Origin: Eubacteriales bacterium
GTDB lineage: Bacteria; Bacillota; Clostridia; Lachnospirales; Lachnospiraceae
Direction of reading: 5' to 3'
NCBI GenBank assembly: GCA_030524225.1
Contig: JAUNGV010000019.1
Coordinates: forward strand, 1-45,724
DNA: 45,724 bases
This document shows, one piece after another, positions 25,848 through 33,862 of this stretch. Below the pieces are notes generated by a model. The model searched no databases, was not told where the DNA came from, and worked only from the letters and a program-made list of their open reading frames with translations. The stretch's first letter is position 1. Each line of letters starts with the position of its first letter. The position numbers were made by a program, and so were the translations under genes.

Positions 25848-26618
25848 ATGAGTGCTCTCGTAAATAATGATTCGCTTTTTCAAATATTGGCAGAGAGGCG
25901 GGATTCCTCTGCGCAGGTTTTTCATACCACGCCCATCGTTATGCAGGCGTTTGCGGATGACTTTGCCCGCCGCTTTTGCTGGTCAAGCAATGCACTGGAA
26001 GGCAATACGCTGAGTCTGGATGAAACTGTATCGCTGATTGATTATGATGAAGTGCGCGCAGGTCACACTTTTTCGGAATATCAGGAGGCGAAGAACCTGT
26101 TTCGGGCTATCCAGAGATTTCTTTTACCACTGGGGAAAAAAGAAATCTCTGAAGAATGGGTAAAGCGCGTAAACGGCGAGCTGATGGAAACGTCAGGAGG
26201 TTATCGGGAGACAGAGGTGTATATCGGTAATCTGGCAGAAGCAGTATACTTTCCCCCCAACCCGAAGGAAGTTCCATCGCTTATGAAAGCGTACATGGAA
26301 ACTGCCAATTTTTCGCGCGATTCCATCAAGGAAATATTTGAGGAAGCGGCGTTGCAGCATATGAGATTTGAGCGTATACACCCGTTTATCGATGGGAATG
26401 GAAGATGTGGAAGAGTGATTTTGAATCAGCAACTTGTCAATAATGGTATGCTCCCTGTTTCGATCAGTGCGCGGGGAAAATATCGTCAGGCATTCCGGCT
26501 CTTTGACCGAAATGGAGATATATCGAGTATGATACATCTTTTGGCCTCTGCAGAAATTGAGTCAATGGAGAGAGTGTCTCAATTGTTGGAAAAATATGGA
26601 GATGCGCATAGTGTGTAA
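25848..26618 (+). CDS. Fic domain protein, predicted AMP-transferase with built-in inhibitory motif
   Basis: Fic proteins transfer AMP (or related groups) from a nucleotide to hydroxyl side chains of target proteins. The 256 residues (start at 25848, nine nt after GGAGGTG) contain the complete active site HPFIDGNGRCGR (178-189) with H178. An N-terminal helix carries the inhibitory motif S47-x-x-x-E51-G52 (SNALEG), so it is a class II Fic protein that restrains itself. The flap (EAVYFPPNPKEVPSLM) is also typical. Base composition is lower in GC than its neighbours, and it is unrelated to sugar use, suggesting a separate insertion. The target is unknown. Confidence 0.92.
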   Translation: MSALVNNDSLFQILAERRDSSAQVFHTTPIVMQAFADDFARRFCWSSNALEGNTLSLDETVSLIDYDEVRAGHTFSEYQEAKNLFRAIQRFLLPLGKKEISEEWVKRVNGELMETSGGYRETEVYIGNLAEAVYFPPNPKEVPSLMKAYMETANFSRDSIKEIFEEAALQHMRFERIHPFIDGNGRCGRVILNQQLVNNGMLPVSISARGKYRQAFRLFDRNGDISSMIHLLASAEIESMERVSQLLEKYGDAHSV

Positions 26619-26770
26619 TTATTGCTGATTGGCAGACCGTAACCTCTGACAATATACAAAAAGTGCATAGCGGATGTGTTTTTTTTCTATACAAAGATCA
26701 GAATTTCCTCCGTATAATGAACGAAAAGGGCGGCCTGCAGCAGACAGGCAGGAAGCGCCCGGAGAGAGAC

Positions 26771-26832
26771 GATCAGAAACCACTTGTGGAGTTCTGATCG
26801 CAGTGCTGCAGACAGACTGCGGCGGAAAGGGT
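26771..26832 (+). promoter_or_regulatory. Double-hairpin leader element, copy B (GH78 gene)
   Basis: Hairpin 1 has arms GATCAGAA/TTCTGATC with inner CCAC/GTGG; hairpin 2 pairs CTGCAG with CTGCGG around ACAGA. GGAAAGG follows and the ATG is 6 nt further. The stem sequences differ from the pheA copies but the pairs are kept. A TATAAT at 26713 lies upstream without a clear -35, and another GC-rich hairpin (about 26728-26755) stands between. Confidence 0.7.
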
Positions 26833-26836
26833 CATT

Positions 26837-29392
26837 ATGCGAATCACAGATCTGAGGACGAATCAGTTACGGGACAACGGCAATGTGGATGCTGTCAGTC
26901 CCGTTTTTTCATGGAGAATTGAAGGAGACGAGGAGAACATTTATCAGAAGAGCTACCGGATCGAGGTGAAGAGCCACGAAGGGAATGTGCTCTGGGACAG
27001 TGGAGAGATTGCGAGCGGTGCAATGACCTCTCTTCCCTATGCGGGGGAAGCGCTGCGCTCCGATACGAGGTATCTGTGGAGCGTGACGTGCCGGACGGAC
27101 CGGGAGCTGCGGGCGGAGTCCTTCTTCGAGACGGGGCTGCTGCAGCCGGAGGACTGGAAGGGCTGTTTTATCGGGGAGCAGGAGGATCACGTCTATCATC
27201 TGTACCGCAAAACATTCTCCTGCGGCAAAAAGGTGAGGCGTGCCAGGCTCTATCTCTGCGGTCTTGGGCATTTCGTCTGCTGGATCAACGGCGAGACAGT
27301 GTCGGATCATGTGCTGGAGCCGGGATGGAGCAATTACGATAAAACCTGTTTCTATACGGCGTATGATGTGACGGAGAGGCTCGCAGAGGAGAATGCGATT
27401 CTGGTCAAGCTCGGGGACGGCATGTTCAACGTGCCGGGCGGGCGCTACGTCTACTATGAGCGCTCTTACGGAAAATGCAAGCTGTTCGCGCAACTGGAAG
27501 TGGTGTATGAGGACGGAACAGGGGAGACGATTGTCTCGGATGAATCATGGAGGATGGCGCCGAGCCCGATCCGGTTCTGCTGTATTTACGGCGGAGAGGA
27601 TTACGACGGGCGGCTGTGGAACCCGGCGTATGCGATGCCGGGAGAGCGGGAGGAGTTCGCGGAGTCCGCGCGCCGCGTCGAGCCGCCGAAGGGGAAGCTG
27701 CGCGCCATGCCGATGGAACCGATGAAGGTGATGCAGACGTATGAGCCGAAGGAGTGGAAGGAAATCGAGCCGGGCGTCTGGCGCTGTGACTTCGGCACGA
27801 ACTTCTCAGGCTGGGTGCGGATTCGTGTGTGCACGGACGGACAGAGCGCGGGGCATAAAATCGTGATGACGCCGGGAGAGATCCTGACGCCGGAGGGACG
27901 GGTGGACCAGCGCGTCACCGGAAAGGGATATGCGTGGACTTACATTCTGAACGGGGAGAGGGAGCAGGAGTTTGCCCCTGATTTTACCTATACGGGCTTC
28001 CGCTATGTGGAGGTGCGGGGGGCGTCGCCCTGCGCCGGGGAAGGAGAGCAGAGCGGTGTCATTGAGATCCTGCGGTTTGACGGGGAGTTTATTTATCCGG
28101 ATCTGGACAGAGGCGGGGAATTCCTTTGCTCCAATCCGCTGTACAACAGCATTCACGGCATCGTTCTGCAGGCGATCCTGAGCAATACGAAGAGCTATTT
28201 TACTGACTGCCCTCACAGGGAGAAGCTGGGCTGGCTGGAGCAGACGCACCTGATCGGCCCCTCGATCATGTACAACCTGCAGGTACAGGCGCTTTACGGC
28301 AAGGTAGAGCAGGATATGGAGGACGCGCAGAGGGAGAGCGGCCTGGTGCCGGATATCTGCCCGGAGTATGTGACCGGGTTTGACAAATGGCACAAGGGAT
28401 TTCTCGACTCTCCGGAGTGGGGAAGCGCCATCATTCTGAATCCGTGGTACTGCTATCTGCGCTACGGGGATCTGTCGCTGGCGCGCCGCCATTATCCGGC
28501 CATGCGCAGTTATCTGCTGTATCTGGCGGGCAAAACCCACCATGAAATGCTGCACCACGGACTGGGGGACTGGCTCGACATCGGCCCATGCACGCCGCAT
28601 TCCCAGAATACGCCGGTTCCCGTCGTGGCGACCTGCATTTATTACTATGATCTGCGTGTGATGGAGACGCTGGCGCAGCTGCTCGGACAGGAAGAGGACG
28701 CGCAGGAGTACCGGGAGCGGGGAGAGCGCGTCCGTACGGAGTATAACGCCCAGTTTCTCGATGATCAGACGGCGCGGTACGCGAACGGAAGTCAGGCGGC
28801 GCAGGCGATGAGCCTGATCACCGGACTGGTGCCGGAGGAGATGGAGGAGCGCGCGGCCAGAGTGCTGCGGGAGGATGTGACAAAGCGGGGCTACGCCGTG
28901 ACGGCGGGCGATGTCGGCCATCCCTTCCTCGTGGCGGCGCTGATGAAATATGGAATGTCCGATCTGCTCGGAAAGATGACGGACATCACGGAGACGCCCG
29001 GTTACGGCTATCAGGTCATGCACGGGGCGACGACGCTGACTGAGGAATGGGACGGTCCGGATCCGGCTCATCCGCACGGCTCGCAGAATCACCTGATGCT
29101 GGGCAGCATCGAGGAGTGGTTCTACGGAGGTCTCGGCGGGATGGAACTCGTCCGCAGCAGACTGCCGATGGGAGAGATCAGGATCTGTCCGCAGCCGGTG
29201 GAGGGCGTGGACTGGGTCCGGGCATGGACGACGCATCCCTATGGAAAAATTAAGGTGGAGTGGCACAGAGAGGCGGACGGAGGGATTCGGGCGGATGTGC
29301 AGATCCCGCCGAACGTCACGGCGCATCTGCTGAGAGCAGATGGCAGCGAGGAGAGATGTGTGGGCAGCGGAACGTACAGTTATCTGCTTTGA
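26837..29392 (+). CDS. GH78 alpha-L-rhamnosidase
   Basis: Removes terminal alpha-L-rhamnose from oligosaccharides or glycosides. The 851 residues begin with a fibronectin-like and two beta-sandwich domains (to about 400; CWINGE...EPGWSNYDKTCFYTAYDVT is characteristic), then the (alpha/alpha)6 barrel. The catalytic region includes DCPHREKLGWLEQ (about 457-469), with the acid expected among its Asp/Glu residues, and the later TLTEEWDGPDPAHPHGSQNH segment carrying the second carboxylate. There is no signal peptide: a cytosolic enzyme. It is followed after 75 nt by the GH106-like gene in what looks like a two-gene operon. Confidence 0.92.
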   Translation: MRITDLRTNQLRDNGNVDAVSPVFSWRIEGDEENIYQKSYRIEVKSHEGNVLWDSGEIASGAMTSLPYAGEALRSDTRYLWSVTCRTDRELRAESFFETGLLQPEDWKGCFIGEQEDHVYHLYRKTFSCGKKVRRARLYLCGLGHFVCWINGETVSDHVLEPGWSNYDKTCFYTAYDVTERLAEENAILVKLGDGMFNVPGGRYVYYERSYGKCKLFAQLEVVYEDGTGETIVSDESWRMAPSPIRFCCIYGGEDYDGRLWNPAYAMPGEREEFAESARRVEPPKGKLRAMPMEPMKVMQTYEPKEWKEIEPGVWRCDFGTNFSGWVRIRVCTDGQSAGHKIVMTPGEILTPEGRVDQRVTGKGYAWTYILNGEREQEFAPDFTYTGFRYVEVRGASPCAGEGEQSGVIEILRFDGEFIYPDLDRGGEFLCSNPLYNSIHGIVLQAILSNTKSYFTDCPHREKLGWLEQTHLIGPSIMYNLQVQALYGKVEQDMEDAQRESGLVPDICPEYVTGFDKWHKGFLDSPEWGSAIILNPWYCYLRYGDLSLARRHYPAMRSYLLYLAGKTHHEMLHHGLGDWLDIGPCTPHSQNTPVPVVATCIYYYDLRVMETLAQLLGQEEDAQEYRERGERVRTEYNAQFLDDQTARYANGSQAAQAMSLITGLVPEEMEERAARVLREDVTKRGYAVTAGDVGHPFLVAALMKYGMSDLLGKMTDITETPGYGYQVMHGATTLTEEWDGPDPAHPHGSQNHLMLGSIEEWFYGGLGGMELVRSRLPMGEIRICPQPVEGVDWVRAWTTHPYGKIKVEWHREADGGIRADVQIPPNVTAHLLRADGSEERCVGSGTYSYLL

Positions 29393-29402
29393 TGATCGCA
29401 GC

Positions 29403-29462
29403 GCAGAAACCGCCTGCGCGGATTTCTGCACGCGGAGCCGCAGGCGAGCTGCGGCAGGGAGG
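29403..29462 (+). promoter_or_regulatory. Double-hairpin leader element, copy C (GH106-like gene)
   Basis: Hairpin 1 (29403-29429) has arms GCAGAAACCGC and GCGG-A-TTTCTGC around CTGC; hairpin 2 (29437-29455) pairs GCCGCAG with CTGCGGC around GCGAG. GGGAGG (29457-29462) ends the element, 5 nt before the start codon. It fills the gap between the two rhamnosidase-type genes. Confidence 0.75.
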
Positions 29463-29467
29463 TGACC

Positions 29468-32400
29468 ATGCTTTATAAGGAGAATCAGACAGAAGAACTG
29501 TCGCAGGACATTTTCAGGAATCCGCCGGCAGAGTACCGCGGGACGCCGTTCTGGTCGTGGAATTGCGAGATCAGCGAGGAGCTGATCCACTCGCAGATTT
29601 CTGTTTTTCATAAGATGGGATTCGGCGGGGCGCATCTGCATCCGCGCACCGGATTGGAGACGGAGTATCTGGGGGAGGAATTTCTGCGGCTGGTGCAGTA
29701 TGCCGACGAGCAGATGAAGGAACGGGGGATGCTCTGCTGGCTCTACGACGAGGATCGCTATCCGTCGGGGGCGGCGGGAGGTATCGTTACGGAAGACTGG
29801 CGGTTTCGCGCCAAGCATCTGCTGCTGACGAGAGAGAAAAAAGAGGGGATGTGCGCATCCCGGGAGGAATTCTGGGCGAGCGTGGCGCGGGGAGAAAAGC
29901 CTGCGGGGTATTATCTGTGTCACTACCGGATCAAGACCAGAGACGGCTATCTGCAAAGCTACCGTTGCTACAGGCAGGAGGAGAAGAGTGGAAAGGCGTA
30001 TGATGAGGCGGAAAATGTCGCACTGAACCGGAAAATGGGGCAGGCGGTGGACGGGAGAATCTGTGCAGAGCCACAGGCGGAGACCATCGAAGAGCGTCAG
30101 GAGGGACGGCTTTGGATCGCCTATGTGGAGTGGATGCGTGAGTCGCCGTGGTTCAACGATCAGACGTATGTGGATGTGATGAATCAGGAGGCGGTCCGGC
30201 GTTTTCTGGAAGTGACCCATGAGAAATATTATGCGAAACTGGGGGAGGAATTCGGGAAGTCGATTCCGGCTATTTTTACCGATGAGCCGCAGATCAAGGG
30301 CAGTATGGCGCTGGCGGACGGGGAGAGCGAGGCGGATGTGACACTCTCGTACACCGAGGATCTGCCGGAAACCTTTGCGGCGCGCTACGGCACCGATTTG
30401 CTGGAGGTGCTGCCAGAGCTGCTCTGGGACTGGCCGGAGAACAGGGCGAGCGTGCATCGCTATTATTATCACGACCATCTGGCGGAGCGGTTTGTCAGCG
30501 CGTATTCGGATACGATTGCCGACTGGTGCGAGGCGCATCACATCGCGATGACAGGACATTATATGTCGGAGCCGACGCTTTACTCGCAGACGCTGCGGCT
30601 GGGAGAGGCGATGCGGTGCTATCGGAAGCAGCAGCTGCCGGGCGTTGATATTCTGTGCGGGGATCCGGAGTACTCGACGCTCAAGCAGGCTGTCAGCGTG
30701 GCGCGTCAGAAGGGCAGAGAGGGCGTGCTGAGCGAGCTGTATGGTGTGACGCACTGGGATTTTGACTTCAAAGGCCATAAGCTGCAGGGAGACTGGCAGG
30801 CGGCGCTCGGGGTGAGCATCCGCTGCCACCATCTCGCGCTCATGTCCATGGAGGGCGAGGCGAAGCGTGACTGGCCCGCTTCGATCAGTTACCAGTCTCC
30901 GTGGTGGGAGAAGTATTCTTATATTGAGAATTATTTCGCGCGGGTGAACACGGCGATGACGAGAGGGCAGGCGCAGGTATCGGTCGCGGTGGTGCATCCG
31001 ATCGAGTCGTACTGGATTTCCTACGGGCCGGTGGCACAGACAGGGGCGCTGCGCGATCAGATGGACGCAAATTTCCGGGATCTGATCGACTGGCTTTTGT
31101 TCGGACTGACGGATTTTGATTTCCTCTCGGAGTCGATGCTGCCGGAGGAAGAGACGGGCGTGGAGGAGAACGCCGTTCTCCGGGTTGGCCGCATGTGCTA
31201 CCGCACTGTGATCGTGCCGGGACTGCGCACGATCCGCGCGACGACGCTGGAGCTGTTAGAAGCCTTTGCGGCTGCGGGCGGAAGAGTGATGTTTCTGGGA
31301 GAGATTCCGGCTCTGGTGGACGGCGTACCGAGTGAGAGGGCGCAGCAGCTGGCAGCGCGCACGGAGAGACTGCCCTACAGCGCGTATGCGCTGGAGCAGG
31401 CGCTGCAGGAGGAGCGTGATATAGAAATCCGGGGCGCGGACGGGCGGCGCAGCAGCAACCTCTTTTACCAGATGCGCAGGGACGGCGGCTGCAGATGGCT
31501 GTTCGTCTGCCACGTGCGCCGGGAGAACGACATGACAGACCGGGGCGGAGAGATGACGATCCGTCTGCGCGGTCACTGGGATGTGACGGAGTACGACGCA
31601 CTCTCCGGAGAAATCCGGCCGATGGCGGCAATCTGTGAAAACGGCTGGACAGTGGTGAAACGCCGTATGTACCACGAAGACAGCCTGCTCTGGAAACTGG
31701 AGGCGGCAGAAGAAACCGCGAAGACGTGCAGGAATAACGGGCAGGGCGGCAGTGAGAAACTGCCGCAGGAACAAAAAGGAGAGACAGGCGTACTCCAGTC
31801 GTACGGACTCGTGGCGGGCGTGCCGATTGTGCCGCCGCTGAAGGAGACGGTTCTGGCTGTCATCGGAGAGCCGGAGAGCGGGAAGAGAACGGAGCCAAAC
31901 GTCCTGCTGCTGGATCAGGCGCAGTGGAAGTTGGACGAAGGCGAGTGGCATGCGCGGGAGGAGATTCTGCGGCTCGATAATCAGATCCGTACCATCGTGG
32001 GCTATCCGCACCGGCAGGACGCTTATCTGCAGCCGTGGAGAATTCGGAATGCACCGGAGGAGCACACCGTCACGCTGCGCTATGAAATGAAGTCCCGGAT
32101 TGCGACGGAACACCTGCGTCTGGCTATGGAGAGACCGGACAAGGCGCGCATCTACTGGAACGGCGGGGAAGTGAAAGGGCACACAGAGACAGGACATGGT
32201 GGCGAATGCGGACAAAACGTGGACTGGTACGTCGATTCCTTCCTTCGCATTGTTGATCTGCCCGGTTTACAGCAGGGGCGGAATGAGTTGGTGCTTGTGA
32301 TTCCGTACGGCAGAAAGACCAATCTGGAAAATCTGTATCTGCTCGGAAACTTCGGTGTCTGTGCGCGGGGCACACAGGCGGAAATCGTGCCGGAGCCGGA

Positions 32401-32809
32401 GAAGCTGTTTTTCGGAGATATTTCGAGACAGGGACTATCGTTCTACGGCGGCAGCATCGACTACGAGATGCGGTTTGTGCTGGAGAATGAGGAAGAGATT
32501 CAGGTGCGGGTGCCGCACTTTAACGCGCCGGTTCTGGAGGTCTGGATCGACGGAGAAGAGGCGGGCGTGATCGCATTCTCCCCGCACACGCTGGCACTGG
32601 GCCGGAGAGCGGCGGGAGAGCACAGTCTGCGGATCAGGGCGTATGGAAACCGCTTCAACACGTTCGGGACGCTCCATAACTGCGACCCGGAATTCAAGTG
32701 GTACGGACCGGATTCCTACCGTACGGGCGGCGGTCAGTGGAGCGAGGCGTGGCAGCTGCGGCCTTTCGGGATTCTGTCAAGGGTGGAGATTCTGAGAGGG
32801 GAAGAGTAG
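29468..32809 (+). CDS. Large glycoside hydrolase, GH106-like (probable alpha-L-rhamnosidase)
   Basis: A 1113-residue cytosolic protein, starting at the ATG at 29468 behind GGGAGG (an in-frame GTG two codons earlier overlaps the site). It opens with a TIM-barrel-like region: TPFWSWNCEIS, GFGGAHLHPRTGLE, CWLYDEDRYPSGAAGG (around residue 97) and FTDEPQIKGS (around 270), a pattern I associate with GH106 alpha-L-rhamnosidases and their relatives. A predicted beta-sandwich tail (WNGGEVKG, EVWIDGEEAGV) follows. Family assignment is by pattern memory; GH2-like or an uncharacterised family is possible. Pairing with GH78 supports a rhamnose-containing substrate. Confidence 0.65.
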   Translation: MLYKENQTEELSQDIFRNPPAEYRGTPFWSWNCEISEELIHSQISVFHKMGFGGAHLHPRTGLETEYLGEEFLRLVQYADEQMKERGMLCWLYDEDRYPSGAAGGIVTEDWRFRAKHLLLTREKKEGMCASREEFWASVARGEKPAGYYLCHYRIKTRDGYLQSYRCYRQEEKSGKAYDEAENVALNRKMGQAVDGRICAEPQAETIEERQEGRLWIAYVEWMRESPWFNDQTYVDVMNQEAVRRFLEVTHEKYYAKLGEEFGKSIPAIFTDEPQIKGSMALADGESEADVTLSYTEDLPETFAARYGTDLLEVLPELLWDWPENRASVHRYYYHDHLAERFVSAYSDTIADWCEAHHIAMTGHYMSEPTLYSQTLRLGEAMRCYRKQQLPGVDILCGDPEYSTLKQAVSVARQKGREGVLSELYGVTHWDFDFKGHKLQGDWQAALGVSIRCHHLALMSMEGEAKRDWPASISYQSPWWEKYSYIENYFARVNTAMTRGQAQVSVAVVHPIESYWISYGPVAQTGALRDQMDANFRDLIDWLLFGLTDFDFLSESMLPEEETGVEENAVLRVGRMCYRTVIVPGLRTIRATTLELLEAFAAAGGRVMFLGEIPALVDGVPSERAQQLAARTERLPYSAYALEQALQEERDIEIRGADGRRSSNLFYQMRRDGGCRWLFVCHVRRENDMTDRGGEMTIRLRGHWDVTEYDALSGEIRPMAAICENGWTVVKRRMYHEDSLLWKLEAAEETAKTCRNNGQGGSEKLPQEQKGETGVLQSYGLVAGVPIVPPLKETVLAVIGEPESGKRTEPNVLLLDQAQWKLDEGEWHAREEILRLDNQIRTIVGYPHRQDAYLQPWRIRNAPEEHTVTLRYEMKSRIATEHLRLAMERPDKARIYWNGGEVKGHTETGHGGECGQNVDWYVDSFLRIVDLPGLQQGRNELVLVIPYGRKTNLENLYLLGNFGVCARGTQAEIVPEPEKLFFGDISRQGLSFYGGSIDYEMRFVLENEEEIQVRVPHFNAPVLEVWIDGEEAGVIAFSPHTLALGRRAAGEHSLRIRAYGNRFNTFGTLHNCDPEFKWYGPDSYRTGGGQWSEAWQLRPFGILSRVEILRGEE

Positions 32810-32810
32810 G

Positions 32811-32852
32811 TATAATGACCTTGACGAGTTGTTTGCTGACCTGAAAAAATGA
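32811..32852 (+). pseudogene. C-terminal remnant of a RelB/DinJ-type antitoxin
   Basis: The reading YNDLDELFADLKK-stop looks like the end of an antitoxin of the RelB/DinJ group. It begins one base after the stop codon of the GH106-like gene, with no start codon or N-terminal part. Its TGA overlaps the ATG of the toxin remnant (ATGA), the arrangement usual for these operons. Confidence 0.55.
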
Positions 32853-33002
32853 GGAAAACAAAGTATACCGTCAAGTACACGACTGGTTTCAAAAAAGACT
32901 ATAGACGGGCAATCAAGCGCGGCCTGAAAATTGAATTGTTGTAATGTACTGGTGCTGACGTTGGCCCGCACTGGAACACATAGCGACTTGTTTGGCAAAT
33001 AA
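32849..33002 (+). pseudogene. YafQ/RelE-type toxin gene with internal deletion
   Basis: The first 31 codons (32849-32941) read MRKTKYTVKYTTGFKKDYRR and onward to KIELL, the usual start of a YafQ-type mRNA interferase, then hit TAA at 32942. In another frame, 32946-33002 gives VLVLTLARTGTHSDLFGK-stop, the usual C-terminal end of the same family. About 40 residues between them are missing and the frames no longer match, so the toxin is dead. Since both halves keep near-consensus sequence, the loss seems recent. Confidence 0.75.
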
Positions 33003-33010
33003 ACTATCTG

Positions 33011-33043
33011 CCGCCGTATGGGATCTCCTGTACGGCGGTTTTT
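33011..33043 (+). terminator. Terminator behind the toxin remnant
   Basis: CCGCCGTA and TACGGCGG are perfect 8-base arms followed by TTTTT. It probably belonged to the toxin-antitoxin operon and now also ends the rhamnosidase transcript. The 412-nt stretch 32810-33221 contains only the toxin-antitoxin debris, this terminator and about 180 nt in which I see nothing. Confidence 0.85.
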
Positions 33044-33221
33044 CTGTGCGGATTTATTCAAGGCCAACTCTCGTAATTATTTTGCGCCAATCGTCGGAAA
33101 AGTATTTGACTGATAACCGGTCTTTAGGCAGCCATGGCGGAGAGAACACAGTATAGGCGAGGCTGGACAGACAGGAACGGAACCTTTATGATGGAAAAAA
33201 GGGGATGAGCAGAAAGGGGGC

Positions 33222-33617
33222 ATGGCAGTGAACAGAAACGGAAATCACAGAGGCGGAGGATTGTTTGATTTTAACGGGGACGGAAAAGTGAGTTTTGGAG
33301 AGTTGTTTCTCGCCTCTGGTATGTTCCGCCAAAAGGGCAGAAAAAATACACATGGCAGTGTGTTTGTTGATACAGAACCTGACGATACAGAGCCCGATGA
33401 TATGGATTCTGCGGATGGGCAGGATCCGGAAGAGGCGAAATACAGCTGGCGCCAATACTGCGGGGATTATGAGGACACAGGCGTTGATCCGTACGAGTAC
33501 GAAACGAAAGAGGAATATGAACGAACAGGGAAACCGCTTCAGGAGGCAGAAGCAGGAAGAGATCGCAAAGGATACAGCGGTTTATACATGCTGCAGTGTG
33601 AAGCTGCCCTTTTCTGA
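33222..33617 (+). CDS. EF-hand-containing hypothetical protein, N-terminal part of a split gene
   Basis: A 131-residue reading frame behind AGAAAGGGGG. Residues 16-27 form a perfect EF-hand loop (DFNGDGKVSFGE), followed by an Asp/Glu-rich stretch and YSWRQYCGDYEDTGVDPYEY. Relatives I recall from Clostridia carry this acidic part joined to a PriA-like domain, which here is found in the +1 frame at 33517-33804. After about residue 108 the sequence (GRDRKGYSGLYM) is probably out-of-frame reading. Either a frameshift has broken one gene or two overlapping products are made. Confidence 0.5.
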   Translation: MAVNRNGNHRGGGLFDFNGDGKVSFGELFLASGMFRQKGRKNTHGSVFVDTEPDDTEPDDMDSADGQDPEEAKYSWRQYCGDYEDTGVDPYEYETKEEYERTGKPLQEAEAGRDRKGYSGLYMLQCEAALF

Positions 33618-33804
33618 AAAGCCATACGCATACAGAGCAGAGGACAGCGCCCTGCAGATCGAAGACCGCGTGATCGTTCCTGTTGGCGTGGACAATGAAG
33701 AGACGGAGGGCGTTGTGGTTTCCGTCGGTCAGTACGCCCGTATTGCCGTTCCCTATCCGGTTGAGCGGACGAAGACGATACTGAGGAAGGTGACAGAGGG
33801 CTGA
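33517..33804 (+). CDS. PriA N-terminal-like small domain protein, C-terminal part of a split gene
   Basis: Ninety-five residues in the +1 frame relative to the previous gene, overlapping it by 101 nt. The segment VKLPFSEKPYAYRAED followed by IEDRVIVPVGVDNEETEGVVVSVGQ resembles the small beta-barrel at the start of the helicase PriA (LP-x-x-x-x-YxY, GDRVxVPFG, GxVVxV), but no helicase follows. GAGGAAT before the ATG could allow separate initiation. Function unknown; most likely the displaced end of the EF-hand gene. Confidence 0.5.
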   Translation: MNEQGNRFRRQKQEEIAKDTAVYTCCSVKLPFSEKPYAYRAEDSALQIEDRVIVPVGVDNEETEGVVVSVGQYARIAVPYPVERTKTILRKVTEG

Positions 33805-33862
33805 GGGAACGGAATAGTATTTGGGCAGTTGCGGGTAATAGTAATGAAAGAGGGGACAGACA

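Noticed and set aside
27806-30997. A 1063-residue open frame on the minus strand opposite the GH78 and GH106-like genes
   Set aside because: It spans two real genes and their intergenic hairpins, has an Arg/His/Leu-rich composition typical of antisense frames in GC-rich DNA, and has no recognisable domain.
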